64,000 nucleotides of DNA from CAIYOL01 sp964494805 (GTDB taxonomy: Bacteria > Planctomycetota > Phycisphaerae > Sedimentisphaerales > Anaerobacaceae). This document shows positions 41,740 through 52,400 of this stretch, in pieces. The translations under genes and the position numbers were made by a program. Positions within the stretch are counted from its first letter, which is position 1; every line of letters starts with the position of its first letter. The notes under the pieces are model-generated. The model made no database searches. It saw nothing but the letters and a program-made list of their open reading frames with translations, and was not told the origin of the DNA. The DNA is taken from assembly GCA_964494805.1 (NCBI GenBank), contig CAZBST010000008.1:1-64000 (forward strand), read 5' to 3'.

Positions 41740-43950
41740 ATGAAACTGCACATTATCCGTTTCGCGATGCTGTTAATCTTATTGTCGTTTCCGGCCAGCA
41801 GAGCCCTGGCAGGAGATGGAGACAAAAATGCCGAACCGAAACCACCTATTTGGGGATACGCGGATAATCTTGGCGAGGGAAATGTGATACTGCATATTAA
41901 AATGACAGGAGACAAATACACGGACGTGATACTGCCTGGGCATAAAGTTGCTATCCTGCCGAAAGGTACCGAGCAGGTAAAAGTCGTTCCTATTACCGCT
42001 GAAGACGAGAAGAATACCGATGTCATAATTGCCCCCAGTGATTGCGACCCGGCCGCTGATGAAGCGCTGCCGCGGGGTCTTCGGCGTTCAAGCCGCTTTT
42101 ATCAGTCAGGCGGTACTCACAGATTCGGCAAGCCTATAGAAGCTGCCACAAGGAAAGAACTTATCAACAACCTGAAACCCGCCTACAAAGACCTGATTAT
42201 TCCTCCAGGCGCTCTTACTGAAGCGGATGCCGATGCTGAAGTAATGATACAGCCCGGTAATTGGAAGATAAATGAACCTAATACCCCTGAAAAGACCAGT
42301 CCTCAGCCGGAGCCAAAGCAGACAGAGGACAAACCTGCAGCGGAAGATTCAACGGCCGAGCTTCGCAAGTGGAACGAACAGTATATCAAACAGAAAGCCG
42401 AACTCGAAAAGGCGACTCCGGGAGGTGCATTGGAAGAAAGACTTAAAGATTCACTGGAGCAGACAAAAGAAGCTATTGATTCCTGCATTGCGAAAGAAGA
42501 AGAGCAGTACGGCCCGAACTGGCGCGAAAGGTATCGTGACCAGTCTGGCAAATTGCCCGGCGGTTTTATTGAAGATGACAAATCAAGGCTGATAAAGCTG
42601 AAAGAACTCCGCGACGAACAACAGGAAAAGGTGTCGAAGCTTAACCATGAATTTGAAGACCTAAAAAAGAAAACTCGACCCATAGCAGCTCCTGAAGAAT
42701 ACATTAAAGAGGCCCAGGATAAATTCAGAGAAGATTTTATCAAAGAAAACGGAACGCCTGATAACTGGACCGAGCAGCAGCGAAAAGAGTATATGGAAGG
42801 TATGAGCAATGCTGCCGATAAAGGAAGCGAACAATGGAAAGAAGATAATGACCGCTTGTCAAAAGATAATAAAAAGCTCGGCAGGACAATGAAAGCACTG
42901 GCCGAAGCAAAGGCTGATTTAAAACGCACCGACAACGCAATAGAAAAAATAGAAGAACGGAGCTCTGCTGACAAGGAATCGCCGCCATCTGAAGAATCTC
43001 CGCAGAACGCTTCAACCCCGAAAACCGAGCTTAGTCATTACACCATCCCGCAAGCCATCGAAGCCGTCGAAACGATGATAAGCGATGTGAATAAGGCCGC
43101 GGCGAAACACGCGAATATTTTTAATACTCCTGATTTTATGCGGTGTTATTATATAAAGGCGGGTATTCCGAGTTCTGTTATGGACGCGGGGAAAATGCTC
43201 ATGGATTATCATAGTGAAACACTATATTCGAATTTTGAAAGTTATGGACAGGGTAAATTATGGGAGTTCGTGATTTTAAATGAGAAAGGCAAACAGCTTG
43301 CCGCTGAACTGGCTTCCCTGCTGGATGTTTATGACGGCCATACGGTCATACCTGTATCCGAGTCGCTATATCGAGACCCTAAAGATTGGACAGGTTACAT
43401 GCATACGGACCAGGCTTTGAGAATTTTGAATGGAATTCTTGATTCGCTGAAAGCTCAAAACGAGAAGGGGTCAGATGTTGTTGTACAGAACCTGGTAATA
43501 AGAGCGAAAAAACTTATGGGAAATTGGCGGCGTAACATAATCCAATACCATAATGCACTGGATATCTACCTGGAAAACGCGGCACAATATATGAAAATTA
43601 TTAAATATGAAAATGGAAAACTGAATGAACCGCTATCACAGCTGGATGAAAAATACAAAAACAGGACCCCTTATAATAAAGAGATGAAGCAGTATAGCAA
43701 AGAGCTTGAAAGAGTATTGCCGGCTATCAAAAAGCAAAGAGAGCAATTGAATAAAAAAGCAGATGATATATTCAACAAGCTGGTTGGTAATGGTGAATAT
43801 AAAAGGGCCGTAGTGGAATGCAGGAAAACACAGCTTGAAGACCCTGAAAATCAGCCCCCTTTGCTGGTACCGCAGCAGTATGATGAAAGTTCGGAGGAAT
43901 TTTTGCCAGACAAGCTTTATGGGTTTTTAGATAGCTGCAAAGCAGGTTGA
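41740..43950 (+). CDS. Secreted coiled-coil protein of unknown function
   Basis: 736 residues with a signal peptide (MKLHIIRFAMLLILLSFPAS). A short globular part to about 170 is followed by a Pro/Glu-rich linker and long charged coiled-coil segments (about 200-430 and 610-700), for example LKELRDEQQEKVSKLNHEFE and KALAEAKADLKRTDNAIEKI. Between them lies a helical region with DGHTVIPVSESLYRDP. No enzymatic motif is seen. Could be a periplasmic or surface scaffold. A terminator follows. Confidence 0.65.
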   Translation: MKLHIIRFAMLLILLSFPASRALAGDGDKNAEPKPPIWGYADNLGEGNVILHIKMTGDKYTDVILPGHKVAILPKGTEQVKVVPITAEDEKNTDVIIAPSDCDPAADEALPRGLRRSSRFYQSGGTHRFGKPIEAATRKELINNLKPAYKDLIIPPGALTEADADAEVMIQPGNWKINEPNTPEKTSPQPEPKQTEDKPAAEDSTAELRKWNEQYIKQKAELEKATPGGALEERLKDSLEQTKEAIDSCIAKEEEQYGPNWRERYRDQSGKLPGGFIEDDKSRLIKLKELRDEQQEKVSKLNHEFEDLKKKTRPIAAPEEYIKEAQDKFREDFIKENGTPDNWTEQQRKEYMEGMSNAADKGSEQWKEDNDRLSKDNKKLGRTMKALAEAKADLKRTDNAIEKIEERSSADKESPPSEESPQNASTPKTELSHYTIPQAIEAVETMISDVNKAAAKHANIFNTPDFMRCYYIKAGIPSSVMDAGKMLMDYHSETLYSNFESYGQGKLWEFVILNEKGKQLAAELASLLDVYDGHTVIPVSESLYRDPKDWTGYMHTDQALRILNGILDSLKAQNEKGSDVVVQNLVIRAKKLMGNWRRNIIQYHNALDIYLENAAQYMKIIKYENGKLNEPLSQLDEKYKNRTPYNKEMKQYSKELERVLPAIKKQREQLNKKADDIFNKLVGNGEYKRAVVECRKTQLEDPENQPPLLVPQQYDESSEEFLPDKLYGFLDSCKAG

Positions 43951-43987
43951 AAAGCCAGCAGAGACAGGTAGAAAAGCTGTGCCGCTT

Positions 43988-44022
43988 TTAAAAAAGCTGT
44001 GAGTAAACTCACAACTTTTTTA
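43988..44022 (+). terminator. Intrinsic terminator
   Basis: TGTGAGT / ACTCACA stem with flanking A-run and TTTTTTATT, about 40 bases after the coiled-coil gene stop. Confidence 0.8.
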
Positions 44023-44067
44023 TTCTATTCTGTTTCTCAAAAAATATAATCATTACTATCTTCTGCC

Positions 44068-44095
44068 TTGATAGAAAAGGCATCTTCGGTATAAT
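44068..44095 (+). promoter_or_regulatory. tRNA-Lys promoter
   Basis: TTGATA (44068-44073), 16-base spacer, TATAAT (44090-44095), 15 bases before the tRNA. Confidence 0.7.
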
Positions 44096-44110
44096 CTTAC
44101 ATGTGTTTCG

Positions 44111-44184
<74 letters not shown>

Positions 44185-44609
44185 GTTTCATTTTGGCTTT
44201 TGCCAGATGGTGACATCTTCTCCTTTGTTGTGTCTAACTGTTCATATAGTAACGTGTTATCGCTATCAGTATCCCCCCTGCCAGTGCGGTCTTGATGATT
44301 TTCAGAAGCGACATTCATTGCCGAACAGTTACTACCAAAGTAAGTATTTTTTGCAAGTTTTTTGTAAGCTGGTTTGTAAGCGCAGTCAATTGCTAAATTA
44401 TCTGTGCCGGTTGCCTTCTGTGCTTCTCTGTTCGCAAGAAGGTTCAGATATCGCACAATTTCTGAACCTTTGAGAAGCAACAACAATGATTTGAAGCAGC
44501 TTTTCCTGAGCGATTCAAGTATTTTTTTGAAACACTTGTTTCTCTTTGTTTTTAGCAAAAAACGAAGGAAATTTTTAAAAATCCCGTAGTTACCACGGTT
44601 GGCGTACAA
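44185..44609 (-). pseudogene. Possible remnant of an integrase C-terminus next to tRNA-Lys
   Basis: An open frame runs from 44609 down into the tRNA. Its central part reads DCAYKPAYKKLAKNTYFGSN and then Asp/Thr/Ser-rich sequence, a pattern I associate with the C-terminal tails of planctomycete tyrosine recombinases, and it ends by reading the tRNA in antisense. No recombinase catalytic residues are present, so at best this is a decayed 3' end. It may equally be chance open frame. Confidence 0.3.
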
Positions 44610-44658
44610 ATGGGAACAAGTACACTTTTCGCAGCATAAAATTTTTCTATTTTTTTGA

Positions 44659-44686
44659 TTGACAGCGTTTAAAAAAGTAATTAATT
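44659..44686 (+). promoter_or_regulatory. Candidate promoter of the TPR-rhs operon
   Basis: TTGACA at 44659-44664 with TTAATT or ATTAAT 15-16 bases downstream, in a very AT-rich segment. The -35 is perfect, the -10 weak. About 160 bases before the TPR gene start. Confidence 0.35.
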
Positions 44687-44843
44687 AGTAAAGCGCGAGT
44701 AAAACGGATTGTTTTGTGGAGGAAATCCGAATGTGGGTGATGCACACAGTTAAAAGCACGTCTTTTTCGGAGGAAGGTCTAAGAATTCAATAAAAAAAGC
44801 GGAATAGGTACGTTCAATCTTACATCGGTAGGAGGTTAAAACA

Positions 44844-46412
44844 ATGTTTAAGAAAATTACTTTAGTATCGTTAGTTTTGTTTGGTTTTTTGCTTTTTTGG
44901 ATAGCTGGGGAGTGCTTTGCCGATGTTTCGGCCCAACTTGAGCAGGCAAAGTTGGGTATTATCTCCCTTATCAAGGAGGGTCACTACTCCCAGGCTCAAA
45001 TACAAACCCGAAAATTGCTCGCGGATTTCTCCCAGAACCCAGCTTTACCTCAGTCACTCTATGAAATAGCGGCAGAATACCGAGAGGAAAATAGATACAA
45101 AGAGGAAAAAGACGTTTATCAACAGATAATACGGGATTATCCTGATAATCCACTCGTAAGCAGAGCACAATTAGGTTTTTTGAGGGCAGAGGTTCTATCT
45201 CTTATTGTCTCGCATAAAGATACGGAGCAAGCCTTGAACAAACTGATTACTGATTTTCCCGGGCATCCTGATTTGCCGGATGCATTTTACTCAATAGGTA
45301 AAAAATACGGCTGGTTTGAAAAATATGAAGAAGAAATGGCTGTCGATCAGCGTTTGATGAGAGATTACCCCGATAATCCATTCGCAAATAAAGCAAGGTT
45401 ATGTTTTTCAAGAGCAAAAGTACAATCTCTCATCATATCACAAGACTACGACAGAGCTAAAGAAGCTCTCGATAAGCTAATCGTCGACTTCTCAAATCAC
45501 CCCGATTTGCCAGAGGAACTTTATTGGACTGCGAATAGATACAAATACTCAGATAAATATGAAGAGGCACAGGACCTATATCGTCAAATAATAAAGAACT
45601 ATCCTGACAATAGGTTTGCAAATAAAGCGAAGTTAGGTGTACCAGTGATGGACGCCATGTCCTTTATAACTTCACAGGACTCTAACAAGACCGGCGAGGC
45701 CCTCGATAAGCTGCTTATTGATTTTAAGGACCATCCGGACTTGCCAAAAACATTATTATTCATGGGCGAACGGTGTTACAAACAGGAGCTTTCAAAGGAA
45801 GGCGATGACCCTGTACAGACCAAAGATAATTTTGAAAAGGCTGCTAAGATATATGATAGACTCATAAATGAATTTCCGGCTTCGTCCCCGGTGCCGGAGG
45901 CCTGTCTTTGGGCTGGTTATTCTTACCGCGAATTGGGTAAACATCAGGAATCTGTACGCTGTTTCCAGAAGGTGGTTGATGATTACCCTCGGTACGAGTA
46001 CGCATGGAATGCTCAATACTGGATAGGCGAATGCTATGAGCAAATGAGGATTTCCGGAGCTCTGCCGGAGTCGGAGGCAACCACCAAAATGGAGCAGGCT
46101 TACCAGACATTTATTGAAAAATATCCGGCTCACTCATTGGCCGGACATGTCTGCTTGAAACTGTCGAATCTCAGTTTCAGCAGAAATGAACCTGCTGAAG
46201 CAGCTGCCTATCTGGAGATTTTTCTCGAAACAAGCCCTGATGACCCCCGGGTACCCGATGTGCTGTACGACTTAGGCCGGGCTTATGAACAAACGGGTCA
46301 GTTGGATTTGGCGGCGAAGGCCTACGGCAAATTTATAAAGGCCGCCCCGAATAACCCCCTCGCGGAAGAGGTAAAAGCGAAACTTGAAAAATTGGAAGGA
46401 GCAGGCAAATGA
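44844..46412 (+). CDS. Secreted TPR-repeat protein, coupled to rhs
   Basis: 522 residues. GTAGGAGGTTAAAACA precedes the ATG. Signal peptide of about 27 residues, then ten or more TPR-like helical repeats with recurring DYPDNPxAxxARL, DFPxHPDLPxxxYxxG and KFIKAAPNNPLAEE, as in YbgF/outer-membrane TPR proteins. Its stop codon overlaps the rhs start as ATGA (4 bases), so it is translationally coupled to the giant Rhs gene. It is therefore a candidate partner for export, stability or surface display of the Rhs protein. No T6SS, PAAR or VgrG genes accompany it. Confidence 0.82.
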   Translation: MFKKITLVSLVLFGFLLFWIAGECFADVSAQLEQAKLGIISLIKEGHYSQAQIQTRKLLADFSQNPALPQSLYEIAAEYREENRYKEEKDVYQQIIRDYPDNPLVSRAQLGFLRAEVLSLIVSHKDTEQALNKLITDFPGHPDLPDAFYSIGKKYGWFEKYEEEMAVDQRLMRDYPDNPFANKARLCFSRAKVQSLIISQDYDRAKEALDKLIVDFSNHPDLPEELYWTANRYKYSDKYEEAQDLYRQIIKNYPDNRFANKAKLGVPVMDAMSFITSQDSNKTGEALDKLLIDFKDHPDLPKTLLFMGERCYKQELSKEGDDPVQTKDNFEKAAKIYDRLINEFPASSPVPEACLWAGYSYRELGKHQESVRCFQKVVDDYPRYEYAWNAQYWIGECYEQMRISGALPESEATTKMEQAYQTFIEKYPAHSLAGHVCLKLSNLSFSRNEPAEAAAYLEIFLETSPDDPRVPDVLYDLGRAYEQTGQLDLAAKAYGKFIKAAPNNPLAEEVKAKLEKLEGAGK

Positions 46413-49400
46413 AGACAATACTACAGACAATCTTTTTGATTTGCTTATTCTTATTTGGCTTCAGTAGTCAGGCAATGGCTTGTGGTGAACCTCAATGTCC
46501 TTCATGTTACTCTGGGCCCAATTGTGATATATACACGCCCGGTCCTACTCCTGCGACACCAACCAACTTGGATGCAAATGCGGTCGATTGCAACATAAAT
46601 CTAACTTGGACAGATAACGCCTATAATGAAACTTCTTATATGATTGAGCGCAGCACCAATGGCGTTGATTTTAATCAGATAGACATAACAGGTGCCTTCT
46701 CAGGCACTGGCACTTATAACGATACGAACGGAACGGAAGGTTTGCTGCCGGCAACTCAATACTGGTACAGGGTTCGTGCATATAGTTATTGCGGAAGCTA
46801 CTCAAATTATTCCAATACTGACTCGAACACGACCTGGGCAGGCCAGGCAACAGATCCAATTCCGTTTGATGATGCTAATGCAGTCAGCATTAGTCCTACT
46901 TTGAAATGGACCCCCGGCGCAGGTGCTGAAGAACACCGTGTGTGGTTCGACGGTTCATACAATGGCTGGCAGCATACCAATTCATTTATCCTCATCGGAT
47001 TGGCATACAATGAAACCTATGATTGGCGCGTTGATGAAAAAGATAGCAACGATAATATAACGGTAGGCGACACCTGGAGCTTTAAGACCGTTTGTCTGGC
47101 TCCTGCCATTATTGTAAGTCCGAGCAACGAAGAGACAGAAGTCAGCGCGACAACAGACCTTCAATGGACCTGGTCTGGCGGTAGTGCACAATCTCAAGAT
47201 GTATATTTTGGCACTACAAGTCCCGGCACGTACCGCGGGAATATAGATGATGGGGATGAAACGTCTTTTAACCTTGGAGCATTGGACACTAATACTACTT
47301 ATTACTGGCGTATTGATAGAAAGAACGACTGCGGCACGGCTACAGGCGAGGTCTGGAGTTTCACAACCGGGAGTGCACCTGCCCCCGGTCAGGCGACTAA
47401 TCCGACCCCGCCATCCGATTGGACGAAGGACGCAAGTGTGATGACGGACCTCAGTTGGATTCCCGGTGCCTATGCAACTTCGCACGATGTCTACCTTGGC
47501 ACGAGCTCTTCTGAAGTTAATTACGCTAATCCCGGCACTACGGGTGTGTTTAGGGGCAATCAGACGGGAACAACTTTTGACCCCTGTTTATTGGATCTTA
47601 ACGAGGAATATTACTGGCGTATCGATGAAAAGAACGGCGCTGGCACGACCAAAGGTGGTGTCTGGTACTTCCCAACACCGGTTTGCGACTCGAATAAATA
47701 TGTTAGCAATCTTTTAGGATCGGACGAAAATGATGGCTCTCCCGGTCACCCATACAAGACAATCCAGAAAGGCATAGATGAAACGCCCACGGGTTATAAA
47801 GTCATTGTGATGCCAGGTACATATGAAGAGGATATTGACTTTGATGGAAATTCTATAACCGTAACCAGTCTGGACCCGAATGACCCGGCTGTAGTAGCAG
47901 CGACGATAATCGATGGTAATGCCAATGCGGTTACTTTCAATAGTGAAGAAGGCCCCGATTCAGTGCTGACTGGCTTTACTATTGAAGATGCAAACAGAGG
48001 GATATATTGCTATTTATCATCGCCAACTGTCAGTAACTGCGTTATTAAGGACAATCAAACCTCCGGTAGTGGTGCCGGAATGTGGAACCGTATTAATGCC
48101 AGCCCCACAGTTACAAACTGCATATTCAAAAACAACACTGCTCAGAATTCTGGGGGAGGGGTATACAATTATTTTTTATCATCTCCACAATTTATAAACT
48201 GCATATTTAGTGAGAATAGCGTGAATAGTGTATATGGTGGTGGTGGAATGCACAACTATAGTAATTCTTCACCTATTATTAAAAACTGTGTATTTTTTGG
48301 TAATGAGGGTTTATATGGAAGTAGTATAAGAAACGTGAGCGGTTCTCCTGAGATTATCAATTGTTCATTCATTGATAACCATTGCTCTGAATATGGTGCT
48401 ATCTATAACCAAAACAGCAATCCAATAATAACTAACTGTATACTGGGTGGTACTACATCGCCTAAAATAGTTGGAGGTGATCCGGTCATCACCTACTGTG
48501 ATATAGCAGAAGAGGCCTATCCAGGTGAAGGTAATATTGACGCAGACCCCTGTTTTGTCAATCCCGACGACCCCGATGGTGAGGATAATATATTCGGCAC
48601 ACCCGACGACGGCCTGCGGCTTAGAGCGGACAGCCCTTGTATAGATGCTGCCGACGGGGATGTGGCTCCGGATACTGATGTATTCGGACAGGCGCGTCTC
48701 GATATTATTGGTGTACCCAATACCGGTATAGGCAATCCTGATTATGTCGATATCGGTGCGTATGAATACGATGATACTCAGGGCTACATAACTTCATTCG
48801 AGGAATACCAGGGATACGCAGAGTATTCTTCCATCGATGGAAACGATGGTTGGGAGCTTGAAGGCAGTTGGGGAAAAATTAAACGTGTAGACTATTACGA
48901 AAACTCTGATGTTAATTATCCTTATCAGTATGTTGAAGTATGCGATTCCAACATCGTATATAATATGAACGGTTCCTGCAACAAATATATGCACTTCAAT
49001 TGCATTCCATCACCAGGGTCTTCTATCAATATTATGAATGGCTCTACCCGGATTGCCTCCATCACGTTTAGCGATGAAGGTGATATATACGTCCTGGATG
49101 GTGGAATTTATAAAATGGCCTGGACAGGCCTCGATTACAGAGATATAGCGGAACAATGTCGTTATTTTGTTGAAAATGGCAGTTCTTATCTGTCGTGGCC
49201 TGACTATTCCTATGAGAACTCATGGATGGATTTTATGATTCAATTTGATTGGGAAAATCACCAGTACAATGTCAGCTGGACCCATTATGCAGCACAAGCT
49301 GGCGAAACTATCTATACAACAGAGACCGGTTTCAACCCTGATTGCCAATATTACACGAAGGTTAAATTCGAAGATACACCGTCCGATCCTGACTTCGACT

Positions 49401-52400
49401 TTATGCTTAATAGAATGTCCATTATGGATATAGACTCGGAGGGCGGTGTTGTGGATCCTAATGGGGATTTTTGGATGACTACTCCTACTGTTCCCAAAGA
49501 TGCCAACATACTGAATCCATTAAGAGGGCAATGTGCTATTGGGGGCACGTCGTGGTACAAAGTTCTTGGGGAGTATGTAGTCAAGTGCTGTCCGGTGGAT
49601 TTAAATCCGTATGATGCTAACAGCTGGATGCAGGTTTGCGCGGGCAAAACGGTTGGACAGGATCTGTTACGGCTTGGTTACTGGAACATAGCGGCATATT
49701 ATAACGGCGATTACTTCCTGAAAATCCAGGTCTATGACGACCTGAGACAGTTGCATTCCGAGGGGATTATAACGGACGAGCGCACATATAACGGCCAACA
49801 ACCCGAGACAATCAACGTAAAGTATCCGATTATTGGGCGGCTGAAACCTCAGGCCTTTTATTATCAGGAACGTCCAGATTTTACAATCAATTGGCCCGGC
49901 ACGTTTCCATTTGAATTTAAGAGAAGCTATAACCATGGTGCACGCTCCCGAATTTTCCCTCTGTTCTTTGGCTGGACACACAACCATAACATCCGCTTGA
50001 TAGAAGACTCCACGGACGACTGGGTTGTAGATAGCAATGGACTCCCCATTCGCGATGGAAATGGTCTCGGCGTCGGCAGGTTATGGCTGTGCGAGCCATC
50101 TGGAGGAGGATTGTTTATTGGCAGAGTCGATGAAGGTGACACGCAAAGAGTGATTTATGAACCAGTGGATAATGAGAATAGTTATATCATACGCAGGAAC
50201 TCTCTCGTCCCCGACAGTGGTCCTGGTAAATTCGATGTGAATTATGTGTACTATGATATGTCTAACGGTATGAAGATGACATTTAGTAAAGAAGATGTCA
50301 ATTATTACCACGCAGTGCCGGATGAAAACGACGGCGGGCTCGTCGGCTGGATGGTTTTAGCAGGAATTGGCTCCCAGGAAGATAGATTCGGCAATGCCCT
50401 GCATTATACGTGGGAGCAATGGGACGGCAACGATGTTTCCCTGCAGGAAATCAGCAATAACCGAACTCCCGCAAGATTAGTTTTCGCCAATGACCTTTTA
50501 GGTGCTGGTAGTTTTCCTTTGTGCAGTAAAATCCAGCTTTATAACGGCGACGACCCCTGCGATGCGTATGTCTTCTTTGAGCTTCGTGGCAGCGTCTCAG
50601 ACCATATATATTATTATGTGACAAGAGGCATAGGGGATTCGCCAGGATCCCCCGGCGGGGAGGGTCAGAACTCCGTAGATCGGATTACGTATAGCCAAAA
50701 GGGAGAGCAATACAAATTGGCATCGATTGTAAACAACTTCGAGTGGATGGAGATGACTTATGCTTCTTCACCTCGTACCTGGGTCAACAATGATGATGAC
50801 GGACTTCTTATAGAAAAGCACGAAGGAATTCAGTACATAGCTCCATCTTATGGCACAATTAGCAGCAAGTTTGATTATGACTATGATGACCAGGGCAACT
50901 TAATTACTACTGTTAAAGTAAGACTTGTAGGGTCGGCTGACGAAAGTTTGCGTGAGGAAGTGGTCGTTACGAGTCCCGACGGTGCGTTGCTTAGCACGGA
51001 TATAAGTACATACGAGGTGAATCTGCCGGATGGTAACAAGTTTGACCCCTGTGATTATCACTTCTGGTGGAATTGGAATGTCGCATCGGACATCGGTTAC
51101 AACGGCGACATAAGACTAATTAACTTTCATCCCGGAGGAGGCGGTGCTGTCGACACTGAATATTATTATGAAGATAGTAATTTCCCATTAAAACCGACAA
51201 CGATTATCGAATATTTTGATGATGACGGGGACGGTGATTACGATAGACCAAGCAGAAAGACCGAAATTAAATATGATGATAGAGGAAACACAATTGAGAA
51301 AAAGGCATATGTGGATGACATAAACTATGTCTATACCGAGATTGTCTATCATGATGTCTATGACTTCCCAACCCGACAAACCACCTGGCAGGAATACTGT
51401 CAGGGTGACATGGACGGAAACACGATTACTTATGGAGAAAAGGTCGAAAAGCAATGGCTCTATGGCAGCGCGGAAGGCACGCTATGCGAAGATGGAAACT
51501 GTGGAGATTACCTTGTCCTGGAGAAAACATTGCTTAATGACGATGGCGGTGGAGAATGGGCCGAGACATCTTATACATATTATTCTGATATGAATGGGCT
51601 TCCCAGGCAAAAAACCGACCCTGCAAACAGCATAACTTATTATGAATATGACGACAACGGCTACGTCAGCAAAGTATGGGAAGGTGCAACCTTGGATGTC
51701 AGCGGCGAGCCGGTTGGAAATCCTCAACAAAGGTTCTACTACGACGGTCTCGGTCATAAGATCCTACAGGCCGATTACCTCGGCAAGGTGGAAATGAATG
51801 TATGCGACGCCCTCGGACAAGTTTGTGAGGCAAGGGTATATATCGATAAAACTGCTTTGCAGCGTCAAACCTTTGAGCCAAGTGATTATGACGGTATCGC
51901 CTGGGATAGCAGAACATTATACAACTGGTATTTTGCAGGCGGCAGGCCGTGGAATACTATACTTCCTACCGGCGGCAGTATCTATAATGCTTATGTGCAT
52001 AATGGTAAAAGTTCTCGTTACTATAATCTGCGTGATTCGGCCCATAACATAGATGGCTACTCCGTCGGCGACTGGGGCGGAGATATAATTTACGAATTTA
52101 CTTTCGACGGACGTTCTTTACATGAAAGAAAACGCTATGAGCCGTCCCTTGATTTTGTACATATCGATTCACTTTACGATTCGATGTTTAGGCCAATACA
52201 CAAGTACACACATATCCCTCTCGATACCGAATGCGTTGAAGACTGTAACTGTGACCCCAACGACCCGAATTGCGACCCTGAATTTACCGGCACTGAATAT
52301 ATCAGGCACGAAGAGTTTAGATACGACGCCTCTGGAAACAAAATCGGCGAAAAGGTTTACAAGGCCAAATTGCGTAAGCAGTATGAGGGCGGAGAAGATG